A stretch of 37,560 nucleotides of DNA from Holtermannia corniformis (lineage: Eukaryota > Basidiomycota > Tremellomycetes > Holtermanniales): the NCBI GenBank assembly GCA_001599935.1, contig BCIJ01000051.1, positions 1 to 37,560 of the forward strand, written 5' to 3'. The notes under the pieces are model-generated. The model was given only the letters and a program-made list of their open reading frames with translations, was not told the DNA's origin and made no database searches. How positions within the stretch are numbered: position 1 is the stretch's first letter; each line of letters begins with the position of its first letter. This document shows, piece after piece, positions 1 through 9,864 of this stretch. Position numbers and translations under genes: made by a program.

Positions 1-4
1 GCTG

Positions 5-70
5 AGCGCTGAGCCCAGCGCTGTGCCACCTCAGCATGGCCTCAGCATGGCCTCAGCGCACCTCAGCATG
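5..70. repeat. Hairpin plus short tandem repeat at left edge
   Basis: Positions 5-11 (AGCGCTG) and 16-22 (CAGCGCT) are perfect inverted arms around a 4-nt loop. Immediately after, the 11-mer CCTCAGCATGG occurs at 29-39 and 40-50, with a partial copy at 51-58 and a near-complete copy at 61-70. Together they make a GC-rich tandem block cut by the window edge. No coding sense is visible. It may belong to a longer repeat that extends to the left. Confidence 0.7.
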
Positions 71-723
71 TCCACAGCACAGTGGCAAATCCCTAAGAAT
101 AGATTAGATTGTAGATATATAAACAGGGGTCTGAGGGCCAGTGGTCCTCTCTCCTCAGAGCGTATGGATCTGATCAATTCATAAATCCTTAACACCGACA
201 CCCTCAAGCAATTCGACTCTCTTGCTTGACAAGATATCTACTAGACATTGAAACATTACCTACGTACGACACGTGACTGAACTAAGCGAAGACTAGAGTA
301 GCGCAAGCGCAACTCAACCCTTTGCACTTTTCAAGCGCATTGACCAGTCCCCAGTAATTAATCTGATTGGAGACTGTCACGACCATGATGTTTGCGTTCT
401 CGCACCTCCAGACTTCGTCGCGCGGAACCTCGGTTCCCGCGCTAGCGATCCCAGATCCTCCGTGATTGTCTCCCCGTCCCACGATCAGCGCCCTTCCTAG
501 GCGAGGTCGTCACAGAGACGTCCATTGTGCTAGCCATTCATGCAATAAAGAATTTGTAATCACATTACAAAAGTTGACAACGAAGCAAAAACCAGTCTCG
601 TATAACCCTGCAAGCTAATCATCGGCTGGATCATTAGTCTTTACTGGCTAATCATTCGCGAAAGTTGATCACGTGAGTGTGTCCCTAGTAAAACGCGGGT
701 GTGGAGTTAACACTGCCCCAACA
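71..723. other. Gene-free left region with LTR-like stretch
   Basis: No convincing gene lies here. Positions 71-300 are AT-richer than the rest and contain a TATATAAA-type box near 115-123, a CATAAAT polyadenylation-like word near 181-187 and a pyrimidine-rich tail, an order reminiscent of the R-U5 part of a retroelement long terminal repeat. No primer-binding site, internal coding region or target duplication can be seen, so this is only a suggestion. From about 600 onward the sequence is the promoter of the 80-residue gene, with a TCACGTGA palindrome at 669-676. Confidence 0.4.
669..676. promoter_or_regulatory. TCACGTGA palindrome before 80-aa gene
   Basis: Perfect 8-bp palindrome centred about 50 bp upstream of the ATG at 724. 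It is one of a recurrent set of CACGTG sites in this window that sit next to start codons, the core recognised by bHLH factors such as Cbf1. Binding is inferred from the motif only. Confidence 0.5.
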
Positions 724-966
724 ATGACACTCTCCAGACAAGAACTCGCTGCGGATCTAGCCAAGCTGTATGCCCCTCGTCCAGTCGAGAAGCAAGCTGT
801 GACAGGTGCTAGCGGTGTCGATGCCTCGGTCGAGCTCTCACGCAATTACGCACGGGTGATTCGGAAGGACGTGCTCGCCGAAAGGATGGGCAACGAGGTG
901 CAGGCGGTCGGGGAACGCCTCGATACATTGCGCAGCCATGCAGACGACGTTGCGTCTAGTCTATAA
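724..966 (+). CDS. Small helical protein, 80 residues, unknown
   Basis: Single-exon frame of 80 residues starting at ATG 724, which has the context acaATGac; an upstream in-frame ATG at 673 lies too close to the TCACGTGA site to be preferred. The product is charged and predicted mostly helical. It has a heptad-like C-terminal half (VRADVLAERMGNEVQ-like spacing with regularly placed L/V and R/E) suggesting a short coiled coil, as in small subunits of multiprotein complexes. There is no signal peptide or membrane segment. I do not recognise the family. Its stop codon (964-966) lies inside the last codons of the convergent glycosyltransferase gene, so the two reading frames overlap by 11 bp on opposite strands. 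Confidence 0.6.
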   Translation: MTLSRQELAADLAKLYAPRPVEKQAVTGASGVDASVELSRNYARVIRKDVLAERMGNEVQAVGERLDTLRSHADDVASSL

Positions 967-1988
967 TCTCACCAAACAATCCCTCGCTCAGGCCGATCCG
1001 CAGCATGGCCGACTCTTCCAATTGTTCTCTCCATCCACTTCCTTTTCCTCCCTGCGCCCAAACGTCGCTTGCCGTTCGTTTGACTTGGACGACGACGCTT
1101 GGATCGATGCTGTATGCGTCGAGGCGGTGGTTGGCGATCAGGAATGCCAACGCTTGGTCGATCGCGCGGCTGTATGCGAATTGGGGGGCGGCCAACAGGG
1201 CGAGCAGTTTGGAAGCTCCGCGTCGGGACAATGCATACGCGTGGGTGCATTTCGGAGCGTTGGAGGGGTAAAGGCGGTCGCCGATGGCGGGGAGGAGAGT
1301 CTCGTTGGACCAGCAATGGCCTGGCGTCAGTGACGTCGATAGAAGGTGACTCACCAAGATAAACGACATCCCACCGAGGCAAGGCTGGCCACGCGCGGGC
1401 GAGGATATCCTGTATGTCCCACTCGACATCGATGTCGTCTTCTAGCACGAGTACGGCCCGATCCCCGCCGTGGGCGATTCGAGTAATGATGGCGAGATGG
1501 GATAACCAGCACGCTACCATTCCACGGCTCAGGACCTTGCTGTGGTGTATCTTTGCCAGCGGTCTGCCGGCTAGATAGACTGCGTCGATGCCGCCAACCA
1601 GCATCGGGATCACACCCTCCTCTCTGCCCTCTGCTCTCCCTGGCGCCAGCAGCTCGTCGATCGACATGTCGGGTGCTGGCAAATACCCCCCTGTCGGCTT
1701 GACCCCGTTTTGCACTCTCGACGCCCTTACCCTCTCCAGTATATGCGTCACCACCTCGGCATCGCTTTCCACCCCGTCCACATACTCCCACTCTAGGCCC
1801 AACCCATTCCGCAGCTTTTCCATATGCCGCCATCGATCCGTCCGGCGTGCGAGATGCGCCACATAGATCCTATCAAAGACAACAAGCTGCTTCGGCTTGG
1901 ATTCCCGCTGGAACACGTACGCCAACGCGAGGAGGACAAGTAAAGCTAGCGCGAGCCGATGCATGATGGTAGTCGATAGGAGATGCAC
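956..1988 (-). CDS. Glycosyltransferase family 25 protein
   Basis: Two exons on the minus strand, 1355-1988 and 956-1320, joined by a 34-nt intron (GTGAGT donor, CTGACGCCAG end), giving 332 residues. Residues 9-27 are a hydrophobic signal-anchor, so the protein is probably a type II membrane protein of the secretory pathway; a second ATG at codon 9 would still keep it. Family 25 features are IYVAHLARRTDRW near residue 41, SHLAI near 165, and the acidic VLEDDIDVEWD near 180, which resembles the metal/nucleotide-sugar binding motif of LPS-type galactosyltransferases. The splice restores VVYLGHCWSNE across the junction. Donor and acceptor sugars are unknown. It is divergent from MSH1 with 71 bp between starts, and its 3' end overlaps the 80-residue gene. 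Confidence 0.85.
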
Positions 1989-2010
1989 GGCAGCACATGA
2001 AACGCATCGC

Positions 2011-2016
2011 CACGTG
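2011..2016. promoter_or_regulatory. CACGTG in GT25/MSH1 divergent promoter
   Basis: CACGTG lies in the 71-bp space between the start codons of the glycosyltransferase (1988, minus) and MSH1 (2060, plus), 22 bp and 43 bp away respectively, so one palindrome could serve both directions. Confidence 0.45.
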
Positions 2017-2059
2017 GGTTACGATCACAAATGTTGGTCCGTTCACTTTGACATCCACA

Positions 2060-4903
2060 ATGCGCCGGGCCGCTCGGACGCTGCAGACGTGCTGCCGCTG
2101 CTTGGCGGGCAAGCGAGCGTCCAGACTGGTCAGTGAGCTACCGCAGTTTGCCGTCGATGCATCCGGCCAGCGCAAGCCGCCGCTCGCACCGATTGGGTAT
2201 GGCGAGAAAGTCAAGGTCCAGGCGGATCCTGCGCCAACGGACGACTACACCGCGGCAGTAGCGTCCGGTGCGATCCCCGACTCGCCACTAGCCAAGCAAG
2301 TCTTCCTCGACTGGAAGCGGTTTCCCGACTGCATCGTGCTGACACGAGTTGGCAAGTTCTATGAAGTACGTGACACCTATCGGTCCGAGCTGACGGCAGT
2401 CGTATTTTGGTCCTGCCATCCAATTGGCATCCTTGTTATCTCTACGGCTCGCCCACAAACGGTATACGTCGGGAGTCTACCCTTTCGCGGGGTTTCCCGT
2501 GCCACAGCTGGACAAATACCTCAAGATTCTAGTGCAGGACCTCGGGCGCAGTGTTGTCCTCGTGGAGGAGTACCCAGAAGATGGTGCTGTAGGCGAGAAC
2601 ATTACCCGCCGTGTCGGACGGATTGTGACCCCTGGCACGCTGCTCGACGACTCGTGGTTGAGCAGAGAGGAGAGCCGATACCTGCTTGCGATCGCAGTCG
2701 ATGGCGAGGCCATGTCACTTGCGTACACCGATGTCGGGACGGGCGAGTTCTTCACGAAGAACGCGACAATCGCCGAGCTTGAAGACGAGCTGGCGAGGAT
2801 TGGGCCGAAAGAGGTGGTGATCGAGCGGGAAACGGCTATACTGCCGCACCTGCGTGGGATGCACGTATCTTACGCTACCGCGGATGACCCGAATGTAGAG
2901 GTGCGAGCGGTCGCCCTGCTTCGAAGTCATCTCGAATACACCCTGCGCGAGGCGACGCCCGACCTCGCATCACCCGATCGGCAACGCAAAACCGAGCATA
3001 TGCAGATTGACGCCGCGACGCTGCATGCGCTCGAGATTCGACACGCGCTTCGATCAGACGGTGCGGATGCGATGACTCTAGCGGGTACCCCTACCGATGC
3101 GATTGGCGACGGCATCACGGCTAGCGCCCTGTCCTCTCGTGGGACACTGCTCAGCGTCCTCCGAAGGACTGTGACGGCGGCCGGAACACGGCTGCTCACT
3201 CGGACCTTGTCATCGCCTTCGACGGATCTGCGGCAGATCAACGCCCGGCACGACCTAGTGGAGGCGTTTGCCAATGCCGCCGAGCTCCGACGGGAAATGA
3301 GGGCATTAGTCAAGGAACAGATGGACGTCATGCGTGTGCTGCAGCGGTTCAAGGCGCGTCGTGGTGATGGCCGGGACTTGGCGGAAGTCGGGCAGTGGCT
3401 CGAGGGCGTGGCTGCGATTCAAAAAGCGCTAGGGACGCTGCCAGCGTTTGCAGTCAGGTTCGACCCCTTGCCCGAGTTGGCGCAGACCATCCAAGCGGCG
3501 ATCGACGACTCGGTTCTGTCCCGAAGTGAGCCCGAAGAGGACGAGGAGAAACCTGACGAATCGCGCATGGAGCTGCGTGAGAGAGAGCGTGAAGAGCGCG
3601 AGGGGTTCTGGTGGATCATTCCGAGCCACTCGGCACGGTTGACTGCTCTGCATGATGAGCTGGCCGCGCTGAGGAAGGAGAAAGCTGCCATGCAGGCAGC
3701 GCTCCGACGCAAGCACAGTGAGTCGAATCATACCGACCACGCTGACGCCAGACGTTGCCACTCTTGTCCTTACCAAAGGCATGCGTTTCGGGTACTATGC
3801 CCACGTCTCGAAGAAAGCAGAAGGCGATATTCTCGAGCGCGCGCACAAGTTTGACCTCGCCGCTTCGGCCAAGGCTGGCAAAGCGTTCATCCACGGGGTG
3901 AGTTGTGCTTTTGCGATCAAGCTAACGTCAGCCGTGGTCTGCCCTTGGCGTACGGTTGGAAGAGACGGCCGAGGCGATCCACGACGAGCAGCGCAGGGCG
4001 TTTGAGCGCTTGCGAGAGATGGTGGTCGCCCAGGCCGAGAGCATCAAGCGCAATGCCGAGTTACTGAGCGAACTGGACATGACGCTCGGGTTTGCCCAGG
4101 CGGCGCAAGAGCTCGGCTGGGTGAGGCCAGTAATGGATGACAGCACGACCTTCGACGTGACCAACGGTCGCCACCCCGCCGTCGAAGCCGGGCTTCTCGC
4201 CACCTCGCGCATGTTCACGCCCAATTCCGTCCGGTTGGATGCCAAGGAGCGACTGCACGTCATCACTGGACCCAACCAAGGCGGCAAGTCGACGATTCTC
4301 CGCCAAACCGCTTTGATCGCCATCCTCGCGCAAGCGGGATGTTTTGTGCCGGCCGATCGTGCGCAGATTGGGATCGTCGACCGTGTTTTCAGTCGGATCG
4401 GCGCCCGGGACGATTTGTTCCGCGACCGCTCGACGTTTATGCTGGAGATGGTCGAGACGGCGGCGATTCTACGACAAGCCACGCCGCGGTCTTTGGTCAT
4501 TATGGACGAGTGAGTTGTAGATGAAGTGACCGAACTGACGGCAGGATTGGCCGAGGGACGACGCTGTCTGCGGGCGTGTCGATCGCCTATGCCACGCTCG
4601 ACTACATGCTTGAGCATATCGGGTGCCGCACGCTGTTTGCGACGCACTATCACGAGCTCGGAGGGATGCTGGGTTACCCTGACAATACTCGGCGCGGGGT
4701 CGCGTTCTACTGCACCGACGTGGACGACGTCGGCGCTGGGTTCTCCTACTCGTATCGGCTGACGCCCGGGCTCAACCCTGAATCCCACGCTATCGTGAGT
4801 GCTCCCTAGCCGACCGCGCTGATATCAGAAAGCGGCCCAGTTGGCCGGGATGCCGGCCTCGTTCCTGCGCGTGGCCTCTGCGACGCTCTCAAAGCTGCAA
4901 TGA
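2060..4903 (+). CDS. MSH1: Mitochondrial DNA mismatch repair protein MSH1
   Basis: Six exons: 2060-2365, 2400-3717, 3752-3897, 3932-4509, 4545-4794 and 4829-4903; introns of 34, 34, 34, 35 and 34 nt; 890 residues. The N-terminus ([14 protein letters not shown]) is arginine-rich and lacks acidic residues, as expected of a mitochondrial targeting peptide; the product should recognise mispairs in mitochondrial DNA. The mismatch-binding Phe-X-Glu lies at residues 100-102 (GKFYE), split from SYFGPA by intron 1. MutS core domains follow, then the ATPase: Walker [10 protein letters not shown] near residue 703 (Q where M is usual), [13 protein letters not shown], Walker B MDEIGRGTT spanning intron 4, and the FATHYHEL switch. 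The family usually has about 900-960 residues. Its stop lies 22 bp from the stop of the convergent kinase gene. Confidence 0.95.
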
Positions 4904-4925
4904 ATCCATATACTATATGTCAACT

Positions 4926-7027
4926 CTAACCCATGCCGGTGCCAACGTGACGGTGGTTGCTCTGCTCGCCCTCTACGCAGACGTGGATGCTCTTGACCCA
5001 CTTGTCACGCAGAGCGTCTTCGATGCCCCAGCGCGTGGCCGGGTCAGGATCGAGCATGTGTTTGAGCGCCGAACGACACTCTCGCGGGGCGAGGTTGTTG
5101 AGCGGCGGCGGGGCACTCGAGGCAACGTATTGCGAGAGAAAGGTTGCGAACGCGTGATCAGCCGATTTGGCAAACCGCCAGGGGAGTTCTTGAAACTGCA
5201 TGCAGTAGAAGACGACGGCGGCGGCCCAGACGTCGACCTGGCGCGCGTCGTATTCTATCGTCAGCCGGGTCAAAGGGACGAGCGCTCACCTTTGTGCTCG
5301 AACAGCTCGGGGGCAATGTAGGGTTCGGACCCGCACAGGCCTTTGCTCAGGTGCGTCTTCTTTTCCCAGCACATGCGGAACACGTCCGAGACGCCAAAGT
5401 CGGTAATCTATCGTCAGCGCGGTGAGACCGAGGTTGACGTACCTTTACGTGGCCCCGGCCGTCGAGCAGCAGGTTCTCGGGCTTGATGTCGCGGTGAGCG
5501 ACGCCCATCGAGTGGAGGTAGGCGATGCCGTTGAGGATCTGCTTGAAGCAGCATTCGACCTCGCCGCTCTCCATGCCGCCCTTTTTGATCGCGGCGTAGA
5601 GGTCGCCACCGGGACAGTACTCCATGACCTCGCACCAGTGGTGGGCCTCGTCCTGAACGAGGTCGACCGTCTCGACAATGTTGATGTGGTGGAGCGTGGA
5701 CGAGATGCAGAACTCTGACGTGAGCTTTTTCACATAGTCCTTTTCGCTCTCTTGCTTGCTGCGTTTGCGGAATTCCTACAGAATCGTCAGCTTGGTCGGG
5801 CGAGGCTGGAACGGGCGGACCTTTACAGCGTACAGCTTTTCTTGCGAGCGATCCCATTTGTGCGCGAGGCGGACGACGGCGGTGGCGCCTTTACCGATGG
5901 CGACTTTTTCGCACACGCCGTACTTTTTCAGCAGACTGGCCGTCGACGCGTTGTCGTCGCCGCCGCGCTCTGAACCACGAGTGGATCCCTTGTCGGAACC
6001 CTTGGCCGAGCCTGCGGCCGACGACTTGCGACCGAGTTTGGGCGCGCCGCCACCGAGCAAGTCTTTGAGCTGGAATTTGTTGCCGGCGCCGACAATCGTC
6101 GGCCCGGCGTCTCCGTTCGTCGCCTTGGTACTGCCGTTGCTAGCCGAGCGTTCACCTAGCCGACCTTGCGGCGGCGGGGGCGTGCCAGCGCGACGATCAC
6201 GGGGTGGAGCGGCATGCGGATCGGGCGAGGGCGATGCGCCGACGCGTTTCTTGCTCGACGTCGACGGTCTCCTCGACGGCGGCTGACTGTGATCGCTATC
6301 GCTCATGCCCGGTGGGGGCGTCAACGGAGTCGTAGGCGGCGAGTGCGTGGGCTCCCTCTCGCGTTCCTTTGGTTCGTGATGAAACATTTTCTGGAAAAAG
6401 CTCTTCTTCTCGCCGACGGCGCCGAGCATGGCCGGTTTGGACGATTGGGTGCGTTTGGTCGATGGTGCGCGCGTAGGGATGGGCGCCTGCACGTCGGGTG
6501 TCATGCTCAAGGTTGCAATGTTGGGCGTTGCACTCGAGGTGCCACTGGCAGACGGGTTGCGCGACATTGGAGCCGAATCGGCTGGAGGGATCCGCATGCC
6601 ATCGGGTGCAGGGGATGAGCTGACCGACGGCAGTGGGCGGACTGGACGGTCAGTCTAGTCGACTCGGCCACGTAAACTCACAGGAAGGAAAGGGGAACGC
6701 GGCTGAACGACCGCGGTCTTCGCCCGTGTCGACACGACCGGGACTGAGAGCGCCGGTGGCGAAGCCTGATTCGATCGTGTAGGGTGTCTCTTCTGCTGGC
6801 GTCGGCATGACGGGCAGCTGCTGCGCCTTGTTGGGAGGGAACGATGGCAGCGGGGCCAGGACCGACACGTCGGTATCGGTCGATGAGGATTTGGTTGGGT
6901 GAGGCTGCTCTGTCAGCCTTGATCGCGTTTCACACCAACGCACCTTGCTATCATTCCCTATGGCGTCCTCGTCGGCGGCTGCTTCCAAACTGTCGCCACC
7001 ACCGGGGACAGCAGACGTGGCCGACAT
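4926..7027 (-). CDS. Hal4/Sat4-type serine/threonine protein kinase
   Basis: Minus-strand exons 6944-7027, 6682-6904, 5821-6641, 5443-5775, 5290-5407 and 4926-5254. Length is 635 residues, or 648 if the in-frame 39-nt segment 6905-6943 is retained. The first ~340 residues are Ser/Pro/Thr-rich and disordered. The kinase domain is complete: glycine loop IGKGATAVVRL, catalytic lysine YAVK (K376) at an exon end, VAHRDIKPENLLLD with D472, ITDFGVSDVF with D490, and SEPYIAPE. EFRKRSKQESEKDYVKK after the lysine is typical of the fungal Hal4/Sat4, Hrk1, Rtk1 group, which in yeast regulates plasma-membrane transporters such as Trk and Pma1. One intron (5776-5820) starts with the weak donor GTCCGC and is 45 nt, the longest in the window. 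The exact paralogue is not decidable. Confidence 0.92.
6905..6943 (-). other. Candidate in-frame 39-nt intron in kinase
   Basis: On the minus strand this 39-nt piece begins GTGCGT, contains GGCTGAC and ends GAGCAG, so it looks like an intron, but it is a multiple of three and has no stop codon. Removing it or keeping it leaves the kinase frame intact. An alternative 34-nt end at 6910 would shift the frame. The segment encodes 13 residues in a disordered region. Confidence 0.55.
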
Positions 7028-7852
7028 TGTCGCGAGCGGTCGTTGGGGATGGCCCGTGGCGCTCGGTCAGCCGTCTGCTCGTCCTTTGTACGCGGCGAAA
7101 CGCAGCGAGTGGCCTGCACGTTTGATGATCCGCCTGGGCTGTGAATGTCTTTGTCGTGCTCTGCTTACTGTCCAGCTGGCGTCGACATATGTAGCCAGGG
7201 ATTCCCGGCTGTGGGAATTCAATCGCGCTCGGTTGTGATTGGGCGCAGAGTAAAAATCCCTCCAGTGGCGTGGCAGCCAGTGCGTACACGACCGAGCTGT
7301 TGGATACACTCGCCGCGGTGGGGAGACACGGGAGGTGGGTGGGATGAGAGCATGGCCAGCGTGCGAGTGCACCAGTCGAGAGGTACGACGCAGTGCTCTT
7401 CGACGAGTGAATGCACCGCAACCACTCCATCGTCTCAAGTCCGCGTCGCACTTGTCCCGTCTCGGATCGATCCATCAGTAGAGGCAGAGTACAAGAGTAT
7501 CCACGGCCCGTTGGCTCAAGCGATTCGCAGCGTGCACAGTGTCTGTGCATTCAGGGGTCGAGCGGTCACTGCGTCTATCGCATCGATTCTCGTCCCACAA
7601 TATGCATCGTCGACCTACCACCGTCCGACCGCTACCTCGAGCGAGTGCTGCAGTAGACAGCGCATGCAGTGATCCGATGGCCCTCCCGCTCAATCGTTCT
7701 CGACGTCAGGTCGTTTTCTCGCCACGTGGCGCAATGACGGTTCACAGACAATCCCCGGGAGCACACTGCACAATCCCTTGGCCCCTTGGCTGGCCAAGCA
7801 CCCAGCAACGCGGCCAACGTCCCTTTTCGCGACAGTCAACAGTGACCACGCC
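7028..7852. other. Divergent promoter region, 825 bp
   Basis: This is the longest gene-free stretch in the housekeeping part. It separates the kinase start (7027, minus) from the membrane-protein start (7853, plus). Open frames on both strands here are arginine/serine-rich and show no splice or family signals, so I call none. It holds a 12-bp perfect palindrome (7720-7731) and a small inverted repeat ATTCCC/GGGAAT at 7201-7218 with a 6-nt loop. Confidence 0.6.
7720..7731. promoter_or_regulatory. CGCCACGTGGCG perfect palindrome
   Basis: Twelve-base perfect palindrome with a CACGTG core (7723-7728), about 122 bp upstream of the membrane-protein ATG at 7853. It has G/C flanks rather than the T...A flanks seen at most other sites here, so it may bind a different bHLH or bZIP factor. 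Confidence 0.5.
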
Positions 7853-9379
7853 ATGCTGACGCTCATCGCCCTACTGGGCCTCGTCGCCACTGCACACGCC
7901 TTTTCTTTCACGACCTCGACTCCAACCCAGTGCCAGAACCTGACGCTCTCTTGGTCCGGGTCCACCCGCGGCCAACGTCACTTTCTGCTCGTTCCCGTGG
8001 GTCCGAGTGCGCTTCAAGGACCGAGCTGACTGATGGCCAGACGGTGCAATTGACAGCCGGGAGGATTCTCAACCTCACCATCCCAGATGACGCGACGGAT
8101 TCCTACAGCTTTCAACTGAATGAACCGAGCGGGCTCTCGTTTGTCGCAACCATGTGGGATGGGGACGGCGTAGGCAGTGGCGGCAGTACCGAGGAGCTCA
8201 GTGCGTCGCTCTTGCTCGTCCACTGGCCAAGCTTATCCCACAGCCGTCGGCTCGTCCAGCGACTCGTCATGCCTCGACGCGTGAGTCCCCCTCGTTCAAC
8301 AAAGACTGACAAACAGCAACGTCCTAGCCGACTTTTTCTTCTCGACGACCCCGACGGCCGATCCGGGCTCGTGCTCGACCATGTCCATCGAATGGGGTTC
8401 AAACGCCACCCGGCCCGTCACGCTCTACGGGCTGATCCCACAGGGCTCCGTGTTCTCACTGCCGATCTCACAGGATAGCAGTGTCAATACGTACGATTGG
8501 ACGGTCGATATCGCCCAGGGCACGCGCGTCATGCTCGTCATGGGAGACGAGGGGCAGTACCGGACCGGTGTGCGTCTGCACGGGTTCGGCCAAGCAAAGC
8601 TGACTTGATAGGGCTCGACACCGCTCTGGACCGTCGGCAGTGGCTCAACAGGCTGTATCACCGACTCGTCACCGCGGTCCGCCAGTGCCAACTCGACCCA
8701 CGTCGATGGCGTCGGCGGTTCCTCTGCCGGCGGCTCCAACTCGACCGACACTAACGGCGCGGGTACGAATACGACCGGCGGGAGCAGTACACCGGTCGGC
8801 GCAATCGTAGGCGGCACCGTCGGCGGCGTCGCTTTCCTCGTCCTGTTGGCGCTAGCCCTGTTCTTCTGCCTCCGCCGCCGTGCACGATCGCAGCAGGCTG
8901 GCGCGCCGCTACACAACTATGGCATCACAGAGGAGAAACAGCGTCGGCGGACACCGCTCGACCTCTTGGCTGGTGAACCGCGGCGTTCGGCCGAGCCGAT
9001 CCAGGGGCCGAGCGCAGTCGAAGCCCAACCTTTACCGGCCGCGACGGAAAGCGAGCTCGATGGGTCATATTACCCTTCGCCGTTCCAATACCCCTCACCG
9101 CCCGATACGCCCGGCGAGGGAGTCAGCAGCGGCGAGAAAGTGCGCATCGGCGCTGGTGCCAGCTCTTCCCGCCACGCACCGACCGCCAGCGTCGGCGCCG
9201 CCTCGACAGACCAAGGCACGCTCGGGCACTCGCTCTCGACGCACAAACCTAGAGTTCACGTCGAGAACCCAGACGAGCCGCGCGTGCGCACCTCGCACGA
9301 GAGTATAGGCATGGAACCAGACGACCAGGTCGCCGTCACGAGACCGTTTGTGCAGCACACGGACGCAGAGGTTGAGTGA
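7853..9379 (+). CDS. Secreted-domain single-pass membrane protein
   Basis: Exons 7853-7996, 8041-8200, 8244-8280, 8317-8569 and 8612-9379; introns 44, 43, 36 and 42 nt; 453 residues. Residues 1-17 form a signal peptide (MLTLIALLGLVATAHA). The ectodomain starts with CQNLTLSWSG, followed by a repeat of the same fold type (GSCSTMSIEWG) with paired cysteines and several N-glycosylation sequons. A Ser/Gly/Thr/Asn-rich stalk leads to one transmembrane helix at about residues 261-284 (GAIVGGTVGGVAFLVLLALA), a basic stop-transfer FCLRRRARS and a disordered proline-rich cytoplasmic tail of about 165 residues. The plan matches a common basidiomycete family of wall- or surface-associated type I proteins whose function is not established. 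A sensor role is possible but inferred. Introns 1 and 2 are longer than most here. Confidence 0.85.
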
Positions 9380-9864
9380 GTCGCGGTGCGGATACGGGTC
9401 TGATGAGCGGTGCTGATGCGTGATGGGCAGGGAGCTCCCGCCGTCGTATCACGACTTTCGCAAGTGATTGTAGATATGGACACTGATGTGCTCTCGCGAT
9501 CACTATATGCATGAGGCTGAGCGCGGCGGATAAGGCTTGACCGTTGACGCTACAAGTTGAATTCACCAAGGCGCTTACCGAGCAACCCCTCACTGCGCCG
9601 CCCGGGATAGCTCGAACTAGGCGCAGGCACCGTGGCGTTTGACCACTGATCGTACAGCAGCGCGCAGCGAGGGTCAGCTGCGAGCTGTGGTACCATGAAT
9701 CCCGAGTGCAGGGCAGTACTGTGGCGAGGAAGGAAGGACCCAACAAAGGTCACGATGGTGCGCTTGATGGTGAGGACCAGACGATCTTTGGCGCAGACGC
9801 GCGACCTCCACCCCGATCTCCCATTATGCACTCCCTCTCCTGACCTATACGCAACTAGGCAACC
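9380..9864. other. Intergenic region, 485 bp, nothing firm
   Basis: This lies between the membrane-protein stop and the SDR start. Minus-strand frames of 93 and 136 codons overlap here, but they lack family resemblance, splice-branch signals and a credible promoter. I see no RNA gene or repeat. Confidence 0.6.

Noticed and set aside
282..482. A 66-codon minus-strand frame at the left edge
   Set aside because: No family resemblance and it crosses the LTR-like stretch.
3928..4788. A 286-codon antisense frame inside MSH1
   Set aside because: It is the mirror of a conserved MutS ATPase region in a high-GC genome; it contains no independent signal.
6951..7550. A 199-codon open frame on the minus strand upstream of the kinase
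   Set aside because: It overlaps kinase exon 1 in another frame, has Arg/Ser/His-rich composition, no family signal and no credible start context.
9336..9831. Minus-strand frames of 136 and 93 codons between the membrane protein and the SDR
   Set aside because: They overlap each other, have no recognisable motif, no branch-point-containing introns and one runs into the membrane-protein 3' end.
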